NCBI GenBank assembly: GCA_022695795.1
Contig: MU404156.1
Span: 62,001-126,000, forward strand
From: Biscogniauxia marginata
Lineage: Eukaryota > Ascomycota > Sordariomycetes > Xylariales > Xylariaceae
Length of the DNA stretch: 64,000 nt
Direction: 5' to 3'
Shown here piece by piece: positions 25,545 through 36,970 of the stretch. Each line of letters starts with the position of its first letter. Positions within the stretch are counted from its first letter, which is position 1. Both the position numbers and the translations under genes were made by a program. Under the pieces are notes generated by a model. That model saw only the letters and a list, made by a program, of their open reading frames with translations, did not search any database and was not told the origin of the DNA.

Positions 25545-26124
25545 CAGTATTAATTTATTTAATTAACAAACGCTATTTAGCTTCTAGTTTGGCCTGCTTT
25601 TCTTTTAAACGTTTTTATTCTTTTTTCTCCACCTTTTCCATTTCTTTAATGGAAAAAAAACCACGTTTTAGCATTTCTAAACCTTGTCTTTAAAGAAACT
25701 CCTTTTACTTACAAATACGAATTAACCGCCTTACAAGGGTTTATAATTAATTATTAAAGGATTAAAGCTCCTTTTTTATTTTGCGACGTTTAATTATTAA
25801 TCTTTCTCGCTTTCGACTTATATTAAATAAGTTAAATATCTCGATATTTAAACCGTTATAATAATAATAAATTTTAGTTATATAATTAAAATAGGTTTTA
25901 AATTCAAGAATTATAAAGTAAGGCAAGTTAATTTTAAAATAATTAAAATAGGGAAATACCTTAAAACTAAAGAACTAAATATATATAGCGGAAGAATCGC
26001 GGGATTCTTATTGACTTTTACGAGGTTTTGTAAATAGCTTCGAAATACTAGACATTATAAAGAATAAGGAGGGAAAAACTTATTTAAAATCTTTAGGACA
26101 AAGATCTAAAGAAAGAAAAAATAG
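25545..26124 (-). pseudogene. Antisense ORF relic between chromodomain and 3' LTR
   Basis: On the minus strand about 25,700-25,570 reads GLEMLKRGFFSIKEMEKVEK, a stop, then KRLKEKQAKLEAK. This is a charged, coiled-coil-like C-terminal segment, preceded upstream by more Lys/Arg-rich fragments to about 25,860. Fungal LTR elements often carry such an antisense reading frame downstream of pol; its function is unknown to me. The preserved low-stop stretch suggests it once coded. Confidence 0.4.
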
Positions 26125-26587
26125 TGTTATAAATCGACTTTATTAGAAAAAACTCTAATAAGGGTGTCGAAACACGAATTAAAAATGTATAAAACTATGA
26201 AAATAACATATATTTTATGTAATATTAAATTTATATTAATTTATTAATTAGGATAAATTAAAAACGATAAATTTGAGTTAATTTTTAGATTTATTTAAAT
26301 TTAAAGATATTTAATATATTAAACAGGAAGAATATATACTAAGAAGAATGAGTATAAAAAGGATGAGATTTCTTATATATCTAAATTTTTATTTTTTAGT
26401 TATTAATTTAAGATTATAATCACTCTTTAATATTATAGTGAGAGTACCTTGAAATCTCTTTAATGAACAAGGCATTGAAAATTACCTAAATCAATCTCGA
26501 TCCACTATTACCTTTAAATCAAGAAAACCTAATACGTACTTACCTGTAAAGTCAGTTAACTAGGAATACATAGGGAGGTTCGTCATA
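26125..26587 (+). repeat. 3' LTR of outer element
   Basis: 463 bp from TGTTATAAATCGAC to GGAGGTTCGTCATA. The last 150 bp are much less mutated than the matching part of the 5' LTR; the first 150 bp are more mutated. Confidence 0.88.
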
Positions 26588-26592
26588 ATCGT

Positions 26593-28484
26593 GACGTTAT
26601 TATAAAACTTTTTAAGTTAATTTAATTTAATTTTTATGAGGTATTTATTATTTTAAAAATAATGCTATTAATATTTAAAAAACTTAATTATAATTAACAT
26701 TTATTAATTAAAAGTTTTATAATTTAACTTTATTTTAATAAATTTCTAGAATTAAAACGTTATAAAGTGTTATTAACTTTAATTATTTTTTACGATAAAG
26801 TTTTAATTATAATATATTTCGAAGCGTTGATTTTTATTAATATTTATTTCTCGAGATTAAAATATAATAAAAAAAGGGCTTTTTTAAATATAATTATAAA
26901 CTTTTTAAAAGTTTCTTTTATTAACTTATTTAAAGATATTTATTTTAATTTTTTTAAAATTCGCCTTCTTTTATATAACATGTTAATAAAGCGGTTATTC
27001 GAGAAAACCTTTTAATAAAATGGCAATAAAAATTATAAAACTTAATAAACTTTTATATATTATAAATAAATTATAATATAAATTATTTTATTATAATTCG
27101 GATTTAACTTTAATTTATAAAAATCTTTTAAATTAATATTTAAATAACTTAATATAAAGGTTCGTTTTTTAAAGCTTTTTAATAATCTTTTAAATATAAT
27201 TTTAAAAAGTCGTTAAAATATTAATTAACTTTATAAATATAATTAAAATTTTAAAATAATTATAACGAATATAAAAAACGGTTTTTTTATTTATCTTATA
27301 TATATATATATAAATTTAATAATAAATATCTTTAAAATTAATCTTAAAAAAGATTTTTATTTCTAAGATTTTATTTAATAATTTCAAAATAAAAAGGAAA
27401 GTATAACGATTTTTAATTATTATTTTATTAAGTTTTTTATAATTTATATAAAGTCGTAAAAATTTTTTAAATATAAATAATATAAAAACTTTAATAAAGT
27501 TAATTAACTTATAAATTTTTCTTTATACTTTTATCTTATTAAAAAACGTTTATAGTTTTTATAATTCGTTATAAGCGAAAATAATATATAAAATAAAATA
27601 ATTAATTTTTAATTATATTTAATATATTAAAGGTATTATTTAAATATTATTTTAAAATAAAATTAAGTTTTTTTAACTTTTTAATTAAAGGTTTTAAAAG
27701 AGAAATAATAATATAATATTAAATCTTATTTTTATAAGTTTTAATAAATTACTTAAAAGTTAATAATTTTATCGATATTAATATTATTTCGAAATATTAT
27801 TAATTCGAGGTAAAATTAAGAATAATATGCTTTTTTTAATGTTATTTAAAATAATAAAAAATAATTATTTTTTAATTAAAAATCTTTATTAATAATTATA
27901 TAAAAGCGTTTAAATTAACGAATTACTTTTTATTCGTTTTATAAAATAACATTTATTTAAAAAACGTTATAAGTAAAAATAAAAAATTTATTAATAATAT
28001 ATATAAAAATAAAAAGTACGAAAAATAATTAAAATAAAAAAGGATAAAAAATAACTTAAAATCGATATTAACATTTAAGTTTTATATTAATTTTTTTAAT
28101 TTTATTTAAGTTAAAAATAATTTTTTATAATAATTTTTCGATTTATATTTTAATAGTTTTTATTATTTAAGTTAAGTAGTATATTAAAAGGGGTTTTTTA
28201 TAAAAGCGAGTTAATCTCGTTAATATATTAATTTTTTTAAGTTTCGCCTTGTCGATTTCGGCTTTATTCGCGGTATTTTTCGCGCTTTTAATTATTAATT
28301 TTATTAAATAGTTTTCCGGCGTCGTTATTATTAAGGTTTCGTTTAAAGTTCGAGTCGGCTTCGTTTTCGTTTTAACTTCGTTTTTAACTTATTACATTAA
28401 AGCGATTTTATTATTATTAATTTTATATTAAAAGGTTTTATTTTTATATTATTAAATTTATTATATTATTTTGTTTAATAAGTA
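26593..28484. other. AT-rich RIP-degraded DNA, no gene seen
   Basis: No recognisable element ends or protein motifs. An 82-codon open frame at 26767-27015 has the Ile/Leu/Phe/Asn/Lys composition expected from random A/T and is not accepted as a gene. A slightly GC-richer patch lies near 28,235-28,390. Confidence 0.6.
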
Positions 28485-28597
28485 AATAATTAATATAATT
28501 TATAATTAATATAATTTATAATTAATATAATTTATAATTAATATAATTTATAATTAATATAATTTATAATTAATATAATTTATAATTAATATAATTT
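28485..28597. repeat. 16-bp tandem repeat, about 7 copies, running into a gap
   Basis: The unit ATTAATATAATTTATA is repeated without visible divergence up to the first N at 28598. The true copy number is unknown because the array runs into the gap. Confidence 0.9.
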
Positions 28598-28696
28598 NNN
28601 NNNNNNNNNNNNNNNNNNNNNNNNNNNNNNNNNNNNNNNNNNNNNNNNNNNNNNNNNNNNNNNNNNNNNNNNNNNNNNNNNNNNNNNNNNNNNNNN
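28598..28696. other. Assembly gap (99 N)
   Basis: A run of N. It is most likely a break caused by the A/T tandem repeat on its left; the right side resumes with TATAATTAATATTTATAA, which resembles one further unit. Confidence 0.95.
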
Positions 28697-30190
28697 TATA
28701 ATTAATATTTATAAATTAAAAAATAACTTAATAAAAAAGATATTAACTCGTTTTATTTAAAACTTCGTATTATTTTATTATATTTTTAAATTAAAAAGGT
28801 AATTATTAAAATAATAAAGTTAATAATTAAGTTTTCAAAGAATTAAATATAAAACTTAATTTATTTTTTAAAAGAATTTTTAATTATTTTAAAAACGACG
28901 TTTTTTTTCTTTTTTCGCAAATCGAATTTAAGTTAAATATAACTTTTTAAATTTTTATTTTATTTTATTTTATATAAATAAAAATTTAATTTCCTTTTTT
29001 CGAAATTTATATAAAGTGTAATTAAAAATAAATTTATATTTTTTAATTTAAGATTTTTAATAAGTATATTAAAACTTTAAAAAAAGCTTATTATATTTAA
29101 AATAAATTAGTTAATTTATATTAATTTTAAGTACGTTTTTTATTTCGAGTTCGTTTTAATCGTTAAAACTAAAGTTATTAAATATATTAATAAAGTTAAA
29201 AAAAGAATTAACGTTAAAATCGAAATTAAAATTATTTAAAAAGGTTTTATTTCTTTTTTTATTAAATTGTTATTATAAACAAAGTATTTTTTATTAAAAG
29301 GAACTTAAATATATATATAAATGTCGTTATTTTGTAAGTTTATATTAAAATTATTATTAAAAAGTAAAAAAAAAGAATTTAAAAATTAAGCTTTTTAAGT
29401 GAAATAATATAATTTTTATTACGATTTAATTATATTTTATTAAGTTCTTTAATTTATTCTTTAAATATAAACTTTAAATTTACGTTTTATATAATAAAAC
29501 TTTAAATAATAATTTAAGTAATTAACATTATAAAATTAAAATCGCGAATAATAAATTAATACTTAATAATAATAAGTATTATATATAAATAAGTCTTAAT
29601 ATTAAATCGATTATAAGTAACTTAAAAAGAAAAGCGTTTAAATTATCACGAAAATAAAATAAAATAAATATAATAAATATATTCTTATAAAAAATACTTA
29701 CTTTATTTTAAAGGAAAAAAAAGAGATTACTTTTATATATTTATTATAAGTTAAAAACTAACTAAAAACAAGTATGATACATATTAATAACTCTCGTGAT
29801 CTTTATTTATAACAATTTTTAACTTTTTATTTTTTTTATATTAATAATAATTTTTTACCGTTTTTTCTTTATTATTTTTCTTTAAATCTTTTATATATTA
29901 AAAAAACTATTTAAAATCTTTATATTAATTTATATAATTTAATGTTATATCTTGTTTATTAACGTTATATATTAATTAAAACTTTTTTACTCGGTAAAAA
30001 GAAAATATAACTTAAATAACTATAATAACTATAATATATTAATTTTATATAATTAATTAAATAGCTACTTAGTTTATAATTTAACACATTTTTATTTTTA
30101 ATAAAAAGTTAAAAGTGATTAAATGTCCTTAATATTAACCATTATAATATTAATATAGTATTTATTAATTAATCGTTATTATATAACTTT
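28697..30190. other. AT-rich RIP-degraded DNA, no gene seen
   Basis: Continues the AT-rich block to a sharp composition change near 30,190-30,230. No protein or RNA features recognised. Confidence 0.6.
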
Positions 30191-33106
30191 ATTTTATTAT
30201 AACTAAGCAGTTCGTTTCATTACTAATTACCCGCTTAACCGTCGCCGTCCGATTTCCGTATTATTATTACCGCTACCGTCTTTGTTTTTTGAAGAATAAC
30301 AATGTCCCTTAAGTTTTAGAGTTCCAGAGTTTAGATACCCTTTAACCTCGTCGAAACTTGACATAGCTAAGTAGTTAGCGAATATCTTAGATGTAGTAAA
30401 GACTAAATATGCATCACTTATGTAGGTCACGGGTGCCGGCTTAAGTCTAGCTAGTTAGTTTATGAGTTTCCTAATATAGTGGACGCCATGCACTGGCCTC
30501 TCAAGATGCATGTAGCCTCGAAGGCTAAGTACCTAGCTAAATGAGAGGGCATCTGTCGATCTCCGACGCATACGCTACTTGAATGAAAATATTTCGGCGG
30601 CCGCTTCAATCCATAGTCACGGCGTACGTACCATGTTACGCCGGATGTCCTCCGAACGGCCAAATTCCTATCTCCAAAGTCGGACCTGATAACATTAATG
30701 TTCATAAACAAGGCCTGTCCGTTCTGCTGGTTAAAAGTTCCACTACACCCGATACGGGTATATACATGTACGACTCTCAAGCCCGGATACCTTATCGGGG
30801 TTCTTTCTAGCGTCTCGGTTCAAGTCAAGTACCGAAATGCTTAGTGCGCGTGTTCTACTGGTATGGTCTAAATGGTGGCCCGACAATGGGTTCAGCGCCG
30901 TGTCGAGACATACGACGTGGCGATACCTCCCAAAATGTGTTTGCCCTTAATAAAGTCCTTTCCCCATAACAGCACGCCATGCCTCTGTTACCGCACCGTA
31001 TATCTACAGAATAAAAGCGATTCAAATCAGTATACGGAATACCTGACTAGGACATGTCAAGTGTTATTATTAGTAGTAACGCATGCTAAACGACGAGCTG
31101 TCAAAAGTAAACAGAATCGGCTTAATGTATAAAGTGCAAAAGGAAAAAAAAAAAAGCACAATGGGTGCGCCGATCTTCTACAGCCCAACAGCTAGCTACT
31201 TAGTGTAATAAGGCGGTAATGTCAGCAAATTAGAATTTTTTCCGACTTGAGGGAACATGATTACGTTTATGGGTTAAAGATCGTCGAAATCACTTGGCAC
31301 ATATCATTACCGTTTGGAGGTGACGGAAACCCGGTAGGTTCTACCCGCTATAAAACGTACATTATTGATGGAAACCAATCGGGTGGGAAAGCGAAAGCGA
31401 AATCCGGTAGTTAGCAATCCGGGGCGTCGCATCACTGAGGCCCCTCCACCTTATTACCTAGTCCAGTCCCTGCTGATCCTCTTCGCGCTTCTTGTTAGGT
31501 GCCTAATGAATGCCAACATATCATGTTGCTGCAGGACAACTACCTGCGTTTTTGTTATATAGATATTTATGAACATGCCGGTCTTATTTTCGGCAGTTTT
31601 ACCAGCAGCAACCTAGTTATACAACCTCCTCGTGTGTGTTCTCGCACATCATGTGTAATCCTCATGTGTATACTTGCACATCATGTGTGCACACAGGGAG
31701 TTGGCGGCCCAGGTATATGTTTCTATAGAGTCACGGTCACACAATCTGTGTTGACCTTTCTACTCGTGTTTCTAGGTTGATCCCTATCCAAGGCTCTTCA
31801 AACAAAGGACCACGAGCGCATGGGATGGGGATTCCCGTATTTGTCCATGCTAAACGAATTATGCTCTTCTCCGCAGAGTTCCACCCTTTCTGCCTACCGG
31901 TTCCTGGCCTTTGGCTATATATGTATCTTCCAGAAGATTAAGGCTGTGAGATTCAACACCGCCTCTTTGTACATGGTCTGGGCTCTCTGCCGAGCCCCTG
32001 ACAGCGAAGAAAGTTCCATTCCGCCAAGGCAGAATTGCCTCCTCCACAAGGCATCGTTCCCGGGTGATGTAGTAGTCCACCTGGCAGACATCAATGCCAT
32101 TGAAGTGGCATCCGACGTTGCGTAGGGTCAACCAGAGATTTCCTTCAGCAACCAGATGTTGGAGACTGACGTAGCAGACCTTGGCCCTTTGACCGTCACA
32201 GTCACTCGAGTAGGGGAAACCAAACATCGCCCTGCCCGATCTTGACACCTTGGAACGAGGGTACTGAAAATGTCAGTGGTATGGCGCAGGCCTTGGGAAG
32301 ATGCCAGGAATTAATCTTTCAAGAACTTATCCTAGTTTCACATGTTATCTACTTTCACCGGAATCGAGGAGCAAACCTCGCTAGAAATGCACTCTGTTGC
32401 ATGCTAGGAAGCACTGCATCGTTATAGGTTGGACACTAATGATATACTCGCTGGAAACAGCTTCTTATTCTAAGATTCGATGCATGATTCGGAATATCAT
32501 TTCATAATCTACCTTAGTGCATCTGCACAAGCGCTTGAAAGTTTTCCGCTATCCGGCTGTAATTACATCTCAGGTCATTCTCCTATAATCGCCCTGAGGT
32601 TCCCCCCTGAGATAACTTATACACCAAATATACACCTGCCATACATAAACGCAAATCCTTGATTTAATGTATGTGATTCACCTCGTATTCTGAAACCTCC
32701 ATTGCTAGTCGGACGGGATACTTGAACATCTACTTTTTCACACGACTTCCAACATTGAAAGTACATACCTAAAAACTCTTCGGTTTCGGTATAAGAATTC
32801 TCACATGGCCACTCGCCTGACCCCACTTAGAATATTTCAGGGATCAGGAGGGGATCCGCGTATGTAGGCAAAGCCCTGTTCAACAAAGGTCATCATCTGC
32901 CTTCTCATTGGCCACCCTATAATATATTAGTTACGGACCGTGCGGCAGTGTTGCATTAAAGTTGCCTTGCATAGCTACCTACTTACATACAAGCTGCTTG
33001 GCAGCTGGCCAGGGGAACCCCATACTAGCAATGCCTGCATAGGTATGTACGGATACGTACTTGTGATATGTAATCCGATGACCGCGAAAGGTCCAGACGC
33101 GTAGTC
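30191..33106. other. Normal-composition stretch without a recognised gene
   Basis: About 2.9 kb of roughly balanced base composition directly beside the RIPed block. Short open frames exist on both strands (for example 30460-30780 minus, 31859-32248 minus). They overlap each other and carry no motif I know, and stops are frequent. A poly-A run lies at about 31,145-31,156. CACATCATGTGT occurs twice between 31,640 and 31,690. It could hold decayed genes, small secreted protein genes with introns, or transferred DNA; nothing decides this from the sequence alone. Confidence 0.5.
31859..32248 (-). CDS. Hypothetical cysteine-containing protein fragment
   Basis: An open minus-strand frame that can be extended a few codons upstream to a possible splice acceptor (CTGACATTTTCAG, ending near 32,262). 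The product has five cysteines in about 55 residues ([15 protein letters not shown], then [20 protein letters not shown], then ERCLVEE). That spacing is reminiscent of disulfide-bonded fungal secreted proteins. No signal peptide exon was found, the nominal start is a GTG, and the C-terminal third is low in hydrophobics and rich in Arg/Gly. It may be an exon of a small secreted protein gene, a pseudogene, or chance. Confidence 0.25.
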   Translation of the reverse strand: MSRSGRAMFGFPYSSDCDGQRAKVCYVSLQHLVAEGNLWLTLRNVGCHFNGIDVCQVDYYITRERCLVEEAILPWRNGTFFAVRGSAESPDHVQRGGVESHSLNLLEDTYIAKGQEPVGRKGGTLRRRA

Positions 33107-33107
33107 T

Positions 33108-33114
33108 TATATAA
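33108..33114 (+). promoter_or_regulatory. TATA box of the peroxygenase gene
   Basis: TATATAA, 93 bp upstream of the ATG. It is followed by a pyrimidine/CA-rich leader (CATCAATCATTACAAC), as is common in strongly expressed fungal genes. Confidence 0.5.
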
Positions 33115-33206
33115 CAGCTTGTTCTGCGTCTTGTTCACCACAACCTAGAACCACCAATCTCTTCACATCAATCATTACAACTCTGTTTATCCGCGAACAG
33201 CCCAAA

Positions 33207-34257
33207 ATGCAGCTCATACATCTCTCTACCACCCTGGCATTTGGCCTGGCCTCTGTTAAGGCTTATGGCCCAGGAGGCTCTATTTACGAATGGGCGCCTC
33301 CCGGACCAGACGACTGTAAGCTGATACAAAGGGCTCAAGCCTACCCTTGACGAAATACTAACATCCCACAGTTCGAGGTCCTTGCCCTATGATGAATACA
33401 CTGGCAAACCATGGTTTCCTCCAACATGACGGCAGAAACATCACGAGGGAAACCGTCATCAGCGCCATGGGCAACGCACTCAATTTCGAAGAGCCTCTGG
33501 CGGTCATTATGTTTGACCAGGCAATTGGTGTGAACCCAGAGCCCAACGCTACATATTTCACACTGTAAGGGAGCTCCTCGCTCGACACAACCAGTCAGCG
33601 CTAACTATAACTTTAACTAGTGACCACCTCAACCAACACAATGTCCTGGAACACGACGCAAGCTTGAGGTGAGAACATTATAGCACCTCTCGATGTCTAC
33701 TCCGCCTCTAGATGTTCAAAATACTTACTGCCTAGTATAGTCGAACGGATGCCTTCTTTGGAAGCAATCATATTTTCAACCAGACCATCTTCGATGAGAC
33801 GAAGCAGTATTGGACCAGCACGACCCTCGACGCGAACCAGCTGGCCAATAGCAAGGTAGCACGCCAAATTAACTCTAAGGCCTTCAACCCAACGTATAAA
33901 TTCACGACTACGACGGAACAGTTCAGTCTCGGGGAGGTAGCCGCCCCTGTTATTGCTTTTGGCGATATGTCCACTGTAACCGTGGAACGAGATCTAGTTG
34001 AATACTTCTTCCGTAAGTTCGACAAATCATTCATATAACTCGAGCGTATCTAACGTTCTATCACAGAGAACGAACGTCTTCCTGTTGAATTAGGATGGTC
34101 CACAAAGACCGACGTTGTGACGCTCGAGGATATCCTCAAAGTATCTCAAGCAATTGGTAATGCCACCAGTCTTTTCACCCCTGACGAATCAAGCAACACG
34201 ACAACGCCGCATCGTCGTCGTCGTCGTGTAGACACTCACTTCGGTCCACTTTACTAG
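33207..34257 (+). CDS. Secreted heme-thiolate peroxidase / unspecific peroxygenase (peroxidase family 2)
   Basis: Five exons: 33207-33315, 33372-33564, 33621-33668, 33741-34012, 34067-34257. They join in frame to 270 residues, the size of the short peroxygenase group. Residues 1-19 form a signal peptide ending in VKA. The heme ligand is Cys41 in RGPCPMMNTLANHG. Glu111-His112-Asp113 begins EHDASLSRTDAFFG, the EHD motif whose Glu binds magnesium near the heme and whose His and neighbours act in peroxide cleavage in the short group. After the motif this protein has FGSN, where I recall FGDN as usual. Several N-x-S/T sites fit secretion. Known members oxyfunctionalise or halogenate diverse substrates with hydrogen peroxide outside the cell; the substrate here cannot be told. 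The C-terminus has a run of arginines (HRRRRRV). The gene stands alone in an island between AT-rich blocks and is intact. Confidence 0.9.
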
Positions 34258-35514
34258 ATATGGCGAGAGTGATATTCGGTTTTTTCGCTGGTGTGTTGGG
34301 ATTGAGTGCACAGGGGAACGTCAAAATTCACCGAAATGCGCTGAGTGGGCGAGACGTGGGAGTTGCATGTGGTGTGCAACAGCACGGCGCTTCTTCTCTG
34401 GCCATCGACTCTCAACGACAGCGGAAGCAGGTTTACATTTCCCCGCTGCCCGACTTTAGATTTTCATTGTATATAGCCCTTGAATATGAGATGCGCCCTT
34501 CACTTGCTTGATTCCGATGATTGTGTTTAATTTAGGCATTGAGCATGCTCCTGTGTTACGCCAATATTTACTGCATGTATTTGATTATCTCCGGTGTGCA
34601 TTTCATAGCTGAATGTGCAATATATATTATGGCCATATTAGTCGTGTAACCTATCGGGAAAACAAGCCATTTCTTGTAGTGCGTTCGTTGTCGCAATTGG
34701 CCTTTTTTTTTGTATCGAGTCAGCTCGGCCGCAGCTCTGATTTGGGAGAGTAACGAGAGGCTACCTACCAAGCACCTTTGTTGCTCCCGGGTTGAGGTTA
34801 TTCCGGTCCGATATGGGTATATATAGATCTATAGCCTTTATCACCTTTATATATTATAGTCGGTTCCCCGGTTCCTCCCCTTTCAAGCCATATCTAGTCT
34901 TTTACAAACTACCTTTCCCAGGAACGTTACGTAGCTGGTTTCTCTTGGGATATGAAAATGTGGTATCATTCAGGCCGAGGCAATCTCGAAGAGGATGACA
35001 TTTTCAGATACACAGAGAGTTCCATGGACCAGATATTTGGCTACGAACTAACAATCTTCCAGATACCCATCTTCTAGTCCATACTATATGTACCTTCCTA
35101 CCTTTTCCCTTAATATTTCAGGCCACTTTTTAAACGTTTTCAATTGTCTACGGTCTGTAATTTGACATAGAAATAGTAAAGTCTTGGTCTTTGATTTGTT
35201 GCAACCTTTTCTAAAAAGCCATGCTTCACCTACATCCTTCGCGCCACAGCCGTGTGAAAGAAATTGCATTTAGAAACAAAGACGTCGCGAGATTTGGTGT
35301 CAGAGCTGGACTTGATCAAAGCCCTTGCAAGTTGCGGGCGATTCTCTTTGGCCTATTAACTGCTTTATATTGCCGGAAACGGATATATATGCAATAACTT
35401 ATATAATATAGAGAACGTAGTTACGAAATGATATATACAGAGAAGGTGATAAAATAGCTGCCGACGTTCTAATTATAGCTATACGCAGGTTATTAAAAAA
35501 TCGATACGCCGAAT
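34258..35514. other. Intergenic, nothing recognised
   Basis: 3' flank of the peroxygenase gene and presumed promoter of the kinase gene. The sequence is mixed composition, with TATATA-rich stretches near 34,817 and 35,395-35,440. No convincing gene or RNA. Confidence 0.5.
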
Positions 35515-36970
35515 ATGGCCAATGTTACTATACTCTGGAATTTAGCCCAGAAAGGTTTCAACTCTGAGCATTATGAACTCGAGAAAGTCATTGCAGCTGG
35601 CATGGGAGGCGTAAGTGACCCTTGTTGTTTGCTGAGCCCCGTTTTCTCTTTACGTAGAACACAAGATGGACCATTCGATACTGGGAGTGAACTAACAACG
35701 GTTGCTTACAAGCTGTTTTAGGGCGTGGTCAGATTCGTAGAGAAGTCTAGTTCCTCGGGTGGACCATTAAAAAGATATATAGCGAAAGTATGGTTTGGCG
35801 GTCCTGCCACACAGGGGCGCGAGATTCGGGCTATACAGGCAAGTTAAAGGGGACTAAATGCGGTAAACGTGGGTGGATGACCAGCTAACTTGAGAACACT
35901 TACCAAGGACATGCAATGGAGTGAGCACGTTGTCAATTTAACAACAATTCCAAATAATCCCTTTACGGATAATCGGTTTGTTGTCATGGAATTTATACCG
36001 GGAGGGACTCTCAGCGACTTTAAGAAAGAGTGCAAAGAGGACATTCCAGTTCGTGTTTTATGGCACATATTCCTCTGCCGTAAGTGGTCAATTTACAGAG
36101 GATAACTCTCACGAAGGGGAAACTGACTTGTACAGTCGTTAGAGCCTGTACTGCTATGGCTTATCCGCCAACCGGGGAAACAGATGCTGCTGGTGTCGCT
36201 ATACCCGTCATAGAAGATGTGCACATCAGCTGGGAACCAGATCATTTTGCCCACAGAGATCTCCATCCTGGAAACAGTACGTGACGCCTAACCCTCGTCC
36301 AGGAAAAGTAAGGAGCTAATTTGACACAAAAGTTCTTTTGGGGGATTTCGATACTACCAATAAGGAGCACAAGTTGGTTCCGATACTAAGATTGGTAGAT
36401 TTCGAGCGAGGACAACACCTTACAGCCCTTGAAGACTACGATTCCGAGGATGTGGAGGACTGGGACGAGGAATTAGAATTAAATACTAAGTGAGTCAGAA
36501 ATCTGTAAGGATGGTAATCTTGCTGACTCGGCCGTTCTGAATAGACGAGATGCAGGTAAGAGGAATCCGGGAATTGATCACAATATACTTTCCATCGGGC
36601 GGGTAAGTTGCATATACCACACTCGCCGTAGACTGAGAGAGGCTGAACTAAACTAAAGGTCATGGCGAATTTAATCGGACCGCTACCACCGAGATTCCTC
36701 TCAGCCGAGGATTGCCGTGAACGGTTCGAAGATGATAATATTCATTCTTGTGCAGACTTACGGGATCTAGTAAAAAGATGCTTAGCTGTGGATCCGATGA
36801 ATAGACCTAGGCTGGAAGCATTATTGCCGCTATTACGGAGCTATGTTTTAGATATCAAGACAGAGCAATATTACCAGGGGCTGCCCAACGGTGATCGTGA
36901 ATCCGATGCGAACGTAAAAGAATTTATGGAGAACTATCTTGCTGGGTCGAGGCAAAAGCAGGGGGTTTAA
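35515..36970 (+). CDS. Protein kinase-like protein with atypical DFE motif
   Basis: Seven exons: 35515-35610, 35722-35838, 35908-36079, 36136-36276, 36333-36489, 36545-36602, 36659-36970. They give 279 residues. Intron 2 has a GC donor (CAG|GCAAGT). The N-lobe has a Gly-rich loop (AAGMGGGVVRFV, from about residue 26) and the ATP-binding Lys54 in YIAKVWF. The hinge region reads VVMEFIPGGTL. The catalytic loop is HRDLHPGN (168-175), with Asp170 and Asn175 present. Where DFG should be there is VDFERG (198-200 is DFE), and the activation segment is replaced by an acidic stretch (EDYDSEDVEDWDEELE). The C-lobe ends with CLAVDPMNRPRLEALL. This resembles a lineage-expanded group of fungal kinase-like proteins; substrate and role are unknown. 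With metal-binding Asp198 kept but Gly lost, it may be weakly active or a pseudokinase. Confidence 0.82.

Larger units (their letters stand above)
11184..26587 (+). mobile_element. Outer Ty3/gypsy chromovirus, RIP-degraded, interrupted by nested elements
   Basis: LTRs at 11184-11655 and 26125-26587 are flanked by an identical 5-bp duplication, ATCGT (11179-11183 and 26588-26592). Removing the nested 7.55-kb element leaves about 7.8 kb, normal for the group. Gag, protease, RT, RNase H, integrase and chromodomain remnants lie in that order on the plus strand, which defines Ty3/gypsy (Metaviridae) chromoviruses. All frames are broken by stops and differences to the inner element are transitions. 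The insertion is therefore complete at both ends but dead. Confidence 0.92.

Noticed and set aside
26767..27015. 82-codon frame in AT-rich DNA
   Set aside because: Only Ile, Leu, Phe, Asn, Lys, Tyr-type residues; as expected by chance at this base composition.
28485..28597. Tandem array considered as a CRISPR-like array
   Set aside because: There are no spacers: units are directly adjacent and 16 bp long, and the organism is a fungus.
770..30190. AT-rich block considered as a centromere
   Set aside because: The size and RIPed transposons would fit part of one, but normal genes lie close on both sides and nothing centromere-specific can be read from sequence.
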